Part shown: positions 57,208 to 64,000 of the stretch, piece after piece | Numbering within the stretch: position 1 is the first letter of the stretch | How the letters are laid out: each line of letters begins with the position of its first letter | DNA from: Streptomyces sp. CG1 | Lineage (GTDB): Bacteria > Actinomycetota > Actinomycetes > Streptomycetales > Streptomycetaceae | Reading direction: 5' to 3' | DNA: 64,000 nt | NCBI RefSeq assembly: GCF_041080625.1 | Contig: NZ_CP163518.1 | Span: 5,394,001 to 5,458,000, forward strand | The notes under the pieces: generated by a model | What the model was told of the DNA's origin: nothing | The model's input: the letters and a program-made list of their open reading frames with translations, nothing else | The model's database searches: none | Program-made: the position numbers and the translations under genes

Positions 57208-60200
57208 GCCGTAAGTACCCCCCGACTGCCGCCAGCTTGCACCGCGCCTGGCTCGAGCTGGTCGACACGGACGGCCCGTTCCTCGCCGTGCCCGCCCTCG
57301 AACGAGTCTGGCCCCAGGGAATCCCCCAGCCGAACCCCCGGGCCCTCGATGCACTCAAGGACGCCAAACCCGCCTTTGAGAAGGCATGGGAGAACTGGGA
57401 CACCCACCGCGAGGACACGGCCGCCCTGGATCTGTACCGCGAGGCCCGCGACACCTGGGTCGACCTCGTACTGCGCCAAGGGCTGCGCTGGATCAACTCC
57501 TACACCGTCCCCGCGCCGGCCGCCGCCGAGGTGCGCTCACCCGACTACACCGTGACCGTCCGTGCCGACGGCGCCCTCGTCGACGGTGACACGACAGCTG
57601 CGCTCGTCCTGGTCATCGACCCCGTCGACTCCCTGCGCGATCCGCTCACCGACGGCTGGTCCGCGAGCCCGATCGATCGCATGGAGGAACTGCTGCGCGC
57701 TTCCGAGATCCCAATCGGCATCGTTACCGACGGCCGCTGGTGGGCGATCGTCAGCGCCCGTCCGCAGACCATGGTCGCCTCCGGCATCGTGGACGCCCAG
57801 GACTGGATCGCGGAGCCCCAGACCCGTAACGCCTTCATCGAACTCCTCCAACGTCGGCGCCTGGTCGGCGGCAAACCGGCCGACCGGCTCACTGAACTGT
57901 TCGGTGAGTCCGTCACGGCTTCGGAGAAGATCACCGAGGCGCTCGGTACCCAGGTTCGACGCGCTGTCGAACTCGTCGTTCAGGCCTTGTCCGAGGGCGG
58001 CCTGGACGCAGCGCGCAGAGGCGAACCCGACCCGCTCCCGGACCGGCGCGGCGAAGTCTACGAGGCGGCCGTCACCGTCATGATGCGCGTCGTTTTCCTC
58101 CTCTTTGCAGAGGAACGAGGCCTGCTCCCCGAGAACGAGCTGTTTGCGATGGGATACGGCGTCAGCGACGAACTCGATCAGCTCGACGCCCGGCAGAACG
58201 AGGAAGGCGACCAGGCCCTCGACGCCACTTACCTCACCTGGCACCGTCTCCTGGCCACATCCCAGGCCCTCTATCAGGGCGCCACCTTCGAGGACCTGCG
58301 CCTCCCTGAATACGGCGGCTCGCTCTTCGACCCTTCCCGCTTCCCTTTCCTCACCGCTCGCGACTCCCAGGGCGCCTTGGCCATCACCGTCAGCGATCGC
58401 GTGATGCACGAGGTGCTGCGCGCCGTCCAGATCGCGCAGCTGACCGGTGGCGCCCGCCGTATCTCCTTCCGAGACATCGACGTCGAACAGATCGGCTACA
58501 TCTACGAGGGCCTTCTCGGATACTCCTGCGAGAACGTGGACGAGGTCATCGTCGGACTCGCTGGCCGGGCAGGCTCCGAACCCGAGATGCCGCTCGCCAC
58601 ACTCGAAGAGCTCGCCGAGGCGGCACCCGACGACAGCACTCTCGCGGAAGCCGTCCTGGCATGGGTCAAAGAGAACCAGCCCGCCGCCAAGCCTCCGACG
58701 AAGGCCGCTCTCGCCAAGGCGCTCAAGACTGCGGATACCCTTGACGACACCGAGAACGTCCTACGCGACCTCACCGATGACGAAGACCTGCGCGAGAGAC
58801 TGCGCCCGTTCATCGGCATCATCCGCAGAGACCTGCGAAACCGGCCCCTGGTGGTCGAGCCCGGCGGTGTCCTCCTGGTCGAGACACCCTCACGTGCCTC
58901 GGCCGGCGCGCACTACACACCACGCTCGCTCGCCGAAGAGGTCGTACGCCACGCTCTGGAACCGCTCGTCTACTCGCCCGGACCTCACCAGACGGCCGAT
59001 CAGGATGCCTGGCAGCTGGTTTTTTCGGACGAGATCCTCGATCTCAAGATCGCAGACATCGCGTGCGGCTCAGGCGCGTTCTTGGTCGCTGCAGCCCGGT
59101 ACCTGGCCGCTCGGCTTGTCGAGGCATGGCGCCGCGATCACGCGGCCACCGGAAACGCACACGACCTGTATGTCCGCGCGATAAGGAAAGTCGTCGCGCG
59201 GTGCCTCTACGGCGCGGACATCAACGGCATGGCTGTGGAAATGTGCAAGCTGTCGCTGTGGCTTGTCTCCCTCGACCCGAAACTTCCCTTCTCGTTCGTC
59301 GACGACAAGGTGCTCCACGGCAACTCTCTGCTTGGACTCACGGACGCCGAGCAGATCCGCGCGCTTCACATCACCCCGGGCAAGGGTGCGGCGACCCCCC
59401 TCTTCGACCTCGATGATGGGGCAAGGGCGATCCGGCACCTCGACATCGATGGTGTGCTCACCAGGGCATCGAGGCTACGGCAGAGCCTCGCGAGCGAGAT
59501 CAATATCGATGACCCACAGCGTTCAGCCACCACCAAACGACGGCAGTGGCGTGAGTATCAAGACCTGACCCGGCAGCTCGCAGAGGTCGCCGACAGTGTG
59601 GTCGCGGCTGGCCTACGCGTTGGAGGTAAACCCGGCAAGGCACTGACCGAGGCATACGAAAACCTCCGTATCGCGGTCAGCCTGGCCCACCCCGCGGAGG
59701 ACGGCGGTAGGTCCAACCGCACCATGCTCGACGGCATCCTCGCCACAGGCCTCACCCCCACAGTGGAGACCGACTACGCGCGCTGGAAGCCGCTGCACTG
59801 GATCCTCGCTGTGCCGGACGTGATGGAACGAGGCGGGTTCGACGCGATCATCGGCAATCCACCGTTCCTGGGCGGCCAGAAGCTCACAGGAACCATGGGC
59901 ACGAACGTCCGCGACTGGTTCGTCACCGTACTCGCGAACGGCCGCAAGGGAAGCGCGGACCTCGTCGCCTACTTCACCCTCCGGGCGCATCAGCTTCTCG
60001 CGGCTCGTGGATACACCGGCCTCATCGCCACTAACACGCTCGCCCAAGGCGATACGCGGGAAGTGGGTCTTGACCACATCACTGAAAGCGGCGTCGAAAT
60101 TCGAAGGGCTGTGAAGAGCGCGCCTTGGCCGTCCGCCTCAGCCGCGCTGGAGTACTGCGCGGTGTGGACCAGCAAGGAGCCGCTTACGCCCGAAGCGACG

Positions 60201-61202
60201 CGTGTCCTAGACGGCGAGGAGGTATCCGGTATCACCTCCTCCCTCGACCGCAAGTCACGAGTCTCGGGTCGGCCGTTCCGGCTGGTAGCCAACCGCGGGA
60301 AGTCCTTCCAAGGATCCAATGTGCTCGGTAAGGGTTTCATTCTGGAGCCCGAGCAGGCACTGGATCTGATCGAGCGTGACCACCGCAACAAGGACGTCCT
60401 CTTCCCCTACCTGAACGGTGAAGACCTCAACTCCCGGCCCGACTGCTCAGCGAGCCGCTGGGTGATCAACTTCCATGACTGGCCCGAGGAGCAGGCGCGG
60501 AACTACCCCGAAGTATTCGACATCGTCGAGCGCCTCGTGAAACCCGTACGAGCGCAGAACAGTCGAGTCGCCCGCCGGGAACGTTGGTGGCAGTTCGCCG
60601 AGCGGGCTCCGAAACTGTACGAGGCGATCCGAGATCTTGACCGTGTCCTGGTGGTAGCTCGCGTCAGCAAGACGTGTCTCCCGGTCTTCGCCCCGACAGG
60701 TCAGGTAATTAGCGAAGCCACTGTGATCTTTACGAGCAACAGTACATCGGACCTCGCACTGCTCAGTAGCGGCATCCATTACTTGTGGGCTAGCACTTGG
60801 GGGTCCAGCCTCAAGGGAGACTTGCGCTACACGCCGTCTGACGTTTTTGAGACATTCCCGCAACCGGCCCCGTCAGCCATGAAAAGCCTCGCCGACCTGG
60901 GTGCTCTCCTGAATGAGACTCGATCTGCGATCATGCTTGAGCACAATCTCGGCTTGACGGGGCTTAACAACAGATTTCACAACCCTGCTGTCGTCGACAG
61001 GGAAATTGACGAACTGCGAGATATTCACACCCGTATCGATCAAGCTGTGATGAGCGCTTACGGATGGGACGATCTCAATCTTGAGTATGTTTTCCAGCAC
61101 GGCAAGAAGGGGTCTCGCCGCACCTTTGACGGTGCCAGCCAAGTGGAGATCCTCGACCGCTTGCTCGCGCTCAATCACGCATGCAGTCAAGGAGGGAAAT
61201 GA
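57204..61202 (+). CDS. drmMI: DISARM N6-adenine methyltransferase DrmMI (Eco57I/PglX-like), with invertible C-terminus
   Basis: A 1332-residue methyltransferase. SAM-binding motif I is DIACGSGAF (from D618); catalytic motif IV is NPPF (from N885) in FDAIIGNPPFLGG. The target-recognition region follows, with PYLNGEDLNSRPDCSASRW and a YPEVFDIVERLVKPVR helix, then a C-terminal part ending EILDRLLALNH. Residues 1043-1115 are encoded by a 221-bp sequence repeated in inverted orientation at 61883-62103; residues 1116-1332 have a different homologous version on the opposite strand. It should mark host DNA by adenine methylation. The 3' cassette looks less GC-rich than the 5' gene, suggesting separate ancestry. 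Confidence 0.87.
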   Translation: MSRKYPPTAASLHRAWLELVDTDGPFLAVPALERVWPQGIPQPNPRALDALKDAKPAFEKAWENWDTHREDTAALDLYREARDTWVDLVLRQGLRWINSYTVPAPAAAEVRSPDYTVTVRADGALVDGDTTAALVLVIDPVDSLRDPLTDGWSASPIDRMEELLRASEIPIGIVTDGRWWAIVSARPQTMVASGIVDAQDWIAEPQTRNAFIELLQRRRLVGGKPADRLTELFGESVTASEKITEALGTQVRRAVELVVQALSEGGLDAARRGEPDPLPDRRGEVYEAAVTVMMRVVFLLFAEERGLLPENELFAMGYGVSDELDQLDARQNEEGDQALDATYLTWHRLLATSQALYQGATFEDLRLPEYGGSLFDPSRFPFLTARDSQGALAITVSDRVMHEVLRAVQIAQLTGGARRISFRDIDVEQIGYIYEGLLGYSCENVDEVIVGLAGRAGSEPEMPLATLEELAEAAPDDSTLAEAVLAWVKENQPAAKPPTKAALAKALKTADTLDDTENVLRDLTDDEDLRERLRPFIGIIRRDLRNRPLVVEPGGVLLVETPSRASAGAHYTPRSLAEEVVRHALEPLVYSPGPHQTADQDAWQLVFSDEILDLKIADIACGSGAFLVAAARYLAARLVEAWRRDHAATGNAHDLYVRAIRKVVARCLYGADINGMAVEMCKLSLWLVSLDPKLPFSFVDDKVLHGNSLLGLTDAEQIRALHITPGKGAATPLFDLDDGARAIRHLDIDGVLTRASRLRQSLASEINIDDPQRSATTKRRQWREYQDLTRQLAEVADSVVAAGLRVGGKPGKALTEAYENLRIAVSLAHPAEDGGRSNRTMLDGILATGLTPTVETDYARWKPLHWILAVPDVMERGGFDAIIGNPPFLGGQKLTGTMGTNVRDWFVTVLANGRKGSADLVAYFTLRAHQLLAARGYTGLIATNTLAQGDTREVGLDHITESGVEIRRAVKSAPWPSASAALEYCAVWTSKEPLTPEATRVLDGEEVSGITSSLDRKSRVSGRPFRLVANRGKSFQGSNVLGKGFILEPEQALDLIERDHRNKDVLFPYLNGEDLNSRPDCSASRWVINFHDWPEEQARNYPEVFDIVERLVKPVRAQNSRVARRERWWQFAERAPKLYEAIRDLDRVLVVARVSKTCLPVFAPTGQVISEATVIFTSNSTSDLALLSSGIHYLWASTWGSSLKGDLRYTPSDVFETFPQPAPSAMKSLADLGALLNETRSAIMLEHNLGLTGLNNRFHNPAVVDREIDELRDIHTRIDQAVMSAYGWDDLNLEYVFQHGKKGSRRTFDGASQVEILDRLLALNHACSQGGK
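60273..60292 (+). repeat. Outer 20-bp inverted repeat, left copy
   Basis: CCGTTCCGGCTGGTAGCCAA, encoding PFRLVAN, recurs inverted at 62141-62160. It is separated from the 221-bp repeat by 37 bp that differ between copies. It could be the binding or crossover site of the adjacent recombinase. Confidence 0.7.
60330..60550 (+). repeat. 221-bp inverted repeat, left copy (inside drmMI)
   Basis: Base-by-base comparison with the reverse complement of 61883-62103 gives 220 of 221 identities; the only change is A60373 against C (Glu versus Ala codon). It encodes DrmMI residues 1043-1115, at the entrance of the variable C-terminal region. Confidence 0.95.
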
Positions 61203-61239
61203 GTATCGCCATACTCAAGCTAAAGATTCAGCTATTTTC

Positions 61240-62109
61240 TCATTCCGCACGGTGACGCTCCTGGTTTAGTTCGAGCAGTCGATCGAGAATCTCCGCATTG
61301 ATGGTACCTTCAAGGGTGCGGCGAACACCTTGTTTCGTTTCATGGAAGTCATGCCGAACGTCCAGATCGTGCCAGCCATACAAATCTGCCACTGTGCGAT
61401 CGATAAGCTCATGCACTTCTCGCAGAGTCCGAATGCCTGCATCAGTGATGGCAGGGTCATGGAAAGCACTATAAAGCTTTGTTAGCCCTTCTTTGCGTTC
61501 CGTCGCGAGCTCTTTTCGAAGCTGATGCAGGGTTGCACCCTGTTCTGCGAGAGCAGGGTTAAACCTAGGATGAGGAAGAGTCTCATAAGCGTCGGAAGGT
61601 GAATAATTCAGATCCGCCTTCATTGTTGACGAATTGCGCCATGCCCAGTTGGTATGAAACGAACTGGCCAGGAAAGCGAGATATTCGTCATCATCGACTG
61701 CGAAGATACAGAGCTTATGGGCCAAGACCTGCCGGCTAGACGTCCACGTCGGCATCATCGTCCTGCTGACAAGGGCTACCACCAGGACACGGTCGAGTTC
61801 TTCGATGGCTGCGAGCATGGCAGGCCGCTTCTCGGCATACTGCCACCAGTTGTCGCGGTAGACCTTGCGGTTATTTGACATGCGTACGGGTTTCACGAGG
61901 CGCTCGACGATGTCGAATACTTCGGGGTAGTTCCGCGCCTGCTCCTCGGGCCAGTCATGGAAGTTGATCACCCAGCGGCTCGCTGAGCAGTCGGGCCGGG
62001 AGTTGAGGTCTTCACCGTTCAGGTAGGGGAAGAGGACGTCCTTGTTGCGGTGGTCACGCGCGATCAGATCCAGTGCCTGCTCGGGCTCCAGAATGAAACC
62101 CTTGCCCAA
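61240..62109 (-). CDS. Silent alternative C-terminal cassette of DrmMI
   Basis: A 289-codon open frame on the minus strand with no methyltransferase motifs of its own. It begins within sequence matching DrmMI (GKGFILEPEQALDLI), shares 73 near-identical residues, then diverges but stays homologous: VLVVALVSRTMM against VLVVARVSKTCL, YSPSDAYETLPHP against YTPSDVFETFPQP, ending EILDRLLELN against EILDRLLALN. Weaker homology extends upstream to about 62163 (PFRLVANQGKSF). No promoter or good start is evident, so it is a donor cassette, not a gene. The unique part is visibly AT-richer than flanking genes. Confidence 0.88.
   Translation of the reverse strand: MGKGFILEPEQALDLIARDHRNKDVLFPYLNGEDLNSRPDCSASRWVINFHDWPEEQARNYPEVFDIVERLVKPVRMSNNRKVYRDNWWQYAEKRPAMLAAIEELDRVLVVALVSRTMMPTWTSSRQVLAHKLCIFAVDDDEYLAFLASSFHTNWAWRNSSTMKADLNYSPSDAYETLPHPRFNPALAEQGATLHQLRKELATERKEGLTKLYSAFHDPAITDAGIRTLREVHELIDRTVADLYGWHDLDVRHDFHETKQGVRRTLEGTINAEILDRLLELNQERHRAE
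61883..62103 (-). repeat. 221-bp inverted repeat, right copy (in silent cassette)
   Basis: Reverse complement of 60330-60550 with one mismatch at 62060. Identity ends abruptly at both edges, which fits a segment homogenised by recombination. Confidence 0.95.
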
Positions 62110-62140
62110 GACGTACGAGCCGATGAACGATTTCCCTTGA

Positions 62141-62160
62141 TTGGCTACCAGCCGGAACGG
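62141..62160 (-). repeat. Outer 20-bp inverted repeat, right copy
   Basis: Exact inverted copy of 60273-60292, lying 79 bp before the recombinase start. Confidence 0.7.
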
Positions 62161-62238
62161 GAATGAGCCTATTTTCCGACTTGGCTTGCGAGTTAACTTC
62201 CAGGGATAACCGCGCTACAGTCGGTCAAGGATTGGGGC

Positions 62239-63024
62239 ATGGTGATCGAGAGGTATGTAGCGGCTCAGCGTGCGGACGGCTACGCTGCCAATACCATCCG
62301 TGCCCGAGTGAACTGCATCAAGGCGATCGCAAAGCATGCAGGCTTGGCGGTCGACGGGATCCGCGCGGAGCACGTTCAGGCGTATTTCTCGACCCGCGCG
62401 CTCACGAACTGGACCCGGCGTACCTACCTCAATCATCTGGCATCTTTTGGCAGGTGGCTCGGCAGCAACCTCATTGACGGCATCCGGAAACCGCCGGCTC
62501 CCCGTGCCACCCCAGATCCCATTGCGGAGCGCGACCTCAAGGATTTGCTGGGCTCCACGACTCGGCCTGATCACCGTGCGTGGGTGCTGCTCGGAGCCTA
62601 CTGCGGGCTCCGTGCGCATGAGACGGCCAACCTGTCTGTCGAGGATCTGCATGACAGTAGTGACGGGCAGACGCTTCTGCGCGTAGTGGGCAAGGGCGGG
62701 CGGACCGACGTGGTCCCGGTGCCGCCTGTCGTGCTCGCTGCGCTCAACCGTCAGAGCAGCGGGCGGTTCTGGCCGGATCTTCGTCCTGAGAAGGTCTCGC
62801 GCTCCATCTCACGGATGGCCAAAGCCATGGGGATGAAGATGCGCTATCACCAACTTCGTCACCGTTTCGGGACCGCCGTCTACCGGGCTTCCGGGCAAGA
62901 TCTCTTGATGACTCAGAGGCTCATGCGGCATGCCTCCCCGGCGACCACGGCTGGTTATGCAGCAGTTGCTGATGATCGGTTCCAGGAAGTCGTCCGGGAT
63001 CTTCCCGGAGCCCTTCACACGTGA
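62239..63024 (+). CDS. Tyrosine recombinase (probable DrmMI cassette invertase)
   Basis: A 261-residue XerC/D-like recombinase (ATG 62239) without an extra arm-binding domain. The core-binding domain covers residues ~1-85, the catalytic domain ~95-255. All active-site residues are present: Arg125 (YCGLRAHE), Lys152 (GKGGR), His204 and Arg207 (YHQLRHRFG), His231 (LMRHASPATT) and nucleophile Tyr240 (AGYAAV). It lies between the invertible segment and drmA on the operon strand; no other phage or integrative-element genes are next to it. Resident invertase is the favoured role; a minor integrase of a lost element is the alternative. Confidence 0.88.
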   Translation: MVIERYVAAQRADGYAANTIRARVNCIKAIAKHAGLAVDGIRAEHVQAYFSTRALTNWTRRTYLNHLASFGRWLGSNLIDGIRKPPAPRATPDPIAERDLKDLLGSTTRPDHRAWVLLGAYCGLRAHETANLSVEDLHDSSDGQTLLRVVGKGGRTDVVPVPPVVLAALNRQSSGRFWPDLRPEKVSRSISRMAKAMGMKMRYHQLRHRFGTAVYRASGQDLLMTQRLMRHASPATTAGYAAVADDRFQEVVRDLPGALHT

Positions 63025-63269
63025 GCTCGGTGCGCTGCGCGGCGGCGAGGCCGAGGAAAGCACATGCGCGATCGGGGTTCGACTGTCAGTGCTACGCGAT
63101 AGCGTCAGTCGCAGTGATCACGAAGAGGTGGGGTGAGGCTGTGACGTTCCCGAGGGCGGCTGAAGGCGCTGCAGTACTCTGCAGCAGAGTCCGTTATGCG
63201 GCGCAGGAACCACCCCGGACGGCTTTGGACAGGCTGCGGACGAGCCTGGGCGAGGAGCATGCCAAGTGA
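63021..63269 (+). CDS. Small ORF between recombinase and drmA
   Basis: Up to 82 residues from GTG 63021, overlapping the recombinase stop, or 42 residues from GTG 63141, which has GGTGAGG just upstream. The stop overlaps the drmA start (GTGA). The end (RVRYAAQEPPRTALDRLRTS) faintly resembles the RxxY...LDRL tail of DrmMI-type proteins, so it may be a leftover of an ancestral drmMI 3' end. Otherwise unknown. Confidence 0.35.
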   Translation: MSSVRCAAARPRKAHARSGFDCQCYAIASVAVITKRWGEAVTFPRAAEGAAVLCSRVRYAAQEPPRTALDRLRTSLGEEHAK

Positions 63270-64000
63270 GTGTCCCCCACCCTCCGCACGAGCCGTCCTA
63301 CCCGCTCGACTTCGAGCCGGACGGACGGTCCTGGACGGCCCGGGAGAACCTGGTCGACATTCTGAGGCGAGAACTCCTCGGTCCGGCCGGCGGCCCCGAA
63401 GAGATCATCGAAGGTGCTCCCGACTCTGCGTACCTGGTCGGCCGTATTGCCCCGGAACGTCTCACGGCCGGCGAGGCCAACCCGACCCAGGCAGATTCCG
63501 ACGATGCCGCCACCGATGTCGGTGATGCTGTCGATGCGGCCGAGAGCCGGGGCATCCCGTTGACTGCAGTCGACGACAGCAGTGCGTCTTCGGAGGAAGA
63601 CGACGTAGACGATCAGCCGCAGAAGCGCGGGCTGATGATTCCGGCTTCGATGGGGCTGCGCTGCCAGGTCCCGGAAGACCTCGATGCGTTCACGGTGGTC
63701 ACCGAGTTCGGCACGTATGAGCCCGTGAAGGAGAAGCAGGGCGAGGGCGACGAACCAGCTTCGCGCCTACGTCGGTACCAGCGAATTCCGCATCGCTTCG
63801 GCACGACGATCAAGATCGCGGACCTTACGCCGTCTCAGACCAAGACGTACGTGCTGAAGGATCAGGTCCTCCTGCGGGTGGACCGCTATGACGACGGCGA
63901 GCGAGGCTGCCGCCTGATCGAGATCGCCCTGTGTAATGACAGGGAGACACCACGCCAGATTCCGGTGGAAGCGTGGCTCTACCAGACACAGCTGACCGTC
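63266..64000 (+). CDS. drmA: DISARM helicase DrmA, N-terminal part
   Basis: The first 245 codons of a large protein that continues past the window. GTG 63266 overlaps the preceding stop. The N-terminus, with ENLVDILRRELLGPAGGPEE and YLVGRIAPERL followed by an acidic linker (~75-115) and a beta-rich region, resembles the N-terminal domain of DrmA, the helicase shared by all DISARM systems. Helicase motifs would lie further on and cannot be seen. Its position behind drmD and drmMI supports the call; drmB and drmC should follow. Confidence 0.72.
   Translation, partial: MSVPHPPHEPSYPLDFEPDGRSWTARENLVDILRRELLGPAGGPEEIIEGAPDSAYLVGRIAPERLTAGEANPTQADSDDAATDVGDAVDAAESRGIPLTAVDDSSASSEEDDVDDQPQKRGLMIPASMGLRCQVPEDLDAFTVVTEFGTYEPVKEKQGEGDEPASRLRRYQRIPHRFGTTIKIADLTPSQTKTYVLKDQVLLRVDRYDDGERGCRLIEIALCNDRETPRQIPVEAWLYQTQLTV

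Larger units (their letters stand above)
60330..62103. mobile_element. Predicted invertible segment switching the DrmMI C-terminus
   Basis: The segment is bounded by the two 221-bp inverted repeats and carries 1332 bp between them (60551-61882). Two C-terminal cassettes lie tail to tail: the expressed one ends at 61202 (+) and the silent one at 61240 (-). Inversion would replace codons from 1116 on with the silent version in frame, giving a protein of about 1329 residues instead of 1332. A tyrosine recombinase gene begins 135 bp beyond the right repeat. Inversion is predicted from the layout; it was not observed. Confidence 0.8.

Noticed and set aside
57204..61202. Stand-alone type IIG/IIL restriction-modification enzyme or BREX PglX
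   Set aside because: No nuclease motif is visible in the N-terminal part, no BREX genes (brxC, pglZ) are nearby, and the drmD partner and drmA-like neighbour fit DISARM better.
61240..62109. Independent second methyltransferase gene
   Set aside because: It lacks the SAM-binding and NPPF motifs and a credible start or promoter; it is explained as a donor cassette.
62239..63024. Prophage or integrative-element integrase
   Set aside because: No excisionase, replication or phage genes adjoin it and it lies inside a defence operon between repeats; kept only as an alternative.

Overview
The window looks like a chromosomal segment of a Streptomyces or close relative. GC is very high, GTG starts are common, and 29-45 kb carries the gene order typical of Streptomyces near oriC: cyclophilin, rhomboid, crgA, DUF881, class E sortases, pknB, pbpA, rodA, PP2C, two FHA genes and tRNA-Leu. 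All functional calls come from reading the translated sequence; no database search was run.

Region 1 (1-14.7 kb) is the edge of a specialised-metabolite locus. It holds the end of a chain-length-factor-like ketosynthase, two tandem hot-dog dehydratases and a FabG-type ketoreductase, a set typical of highly reducing type II polyketide synthases. On the other strand lie malonyl supply genes (carboxyltransferase, epsilon subunit, acyltransferase), an SRPBCC protein and three related LuxR-type regulators. Facing them is a second module: an adenylation-thiolation-thioesterase protein, an SDR/epimerase-like reductase and an NTF2-like protein, resembling arylpyruvate-dimerising (p-terphenyl/quinone) pathways.

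Region 2 (15-29 kb) is mostly housekeeping and envelope genes: TatA, an LCP ligase, UppP, a PAP2 phosphatase, a BlaI/M56 pair, a transglycosylase-like protein, an ArsR plus MgtA-like ATPase pair and several membrane proteins. Similar palindromes precede uppP, the PAP2 gene and blaI, suggesting a small BlaI-controlled undecaprenyl-phosphate recycling regulon.

Region 3 (29-45 kb) is the conserved division and cell-wall signalling block. It includes a cluster of DnaA boxes upstream of crgA and a decayed Mrr-type nuclease gene.

Region 4 (45.3-64 kb) is an accessory island starting just after tRNA-Leu(CAG). It contains an IS1182-like transposase coupled to a catalytically degenerate integrase-like protein, a small HTH protein, an unusual single-chain TniA-TniB-like protein with an apparently dead DDE site, a degenerate NUDIX protein and then a class 1 DISARM-type defence operon (drmD, drmMI, drmA).

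The most notable feature is inside DISARM. The 3' part of the drmMI methyltransferase gene is duplicated in inverted orientation just downstream. The two copies share a 221-bp inverted repeat with one mismatch, then diverge into two homologous but different C-terminal cassettes of nearly equal length, each with an intact frame and its own stop. A compact tyrosine recombinase with all its catalytic residues sits immediately outside. The arrangement predicts DNA inversion that switches the DrmMI C-terminal (target-recognition) region between two forms of about 1332 and 1329 residues: a phase-variable DISARM methyltransferase.
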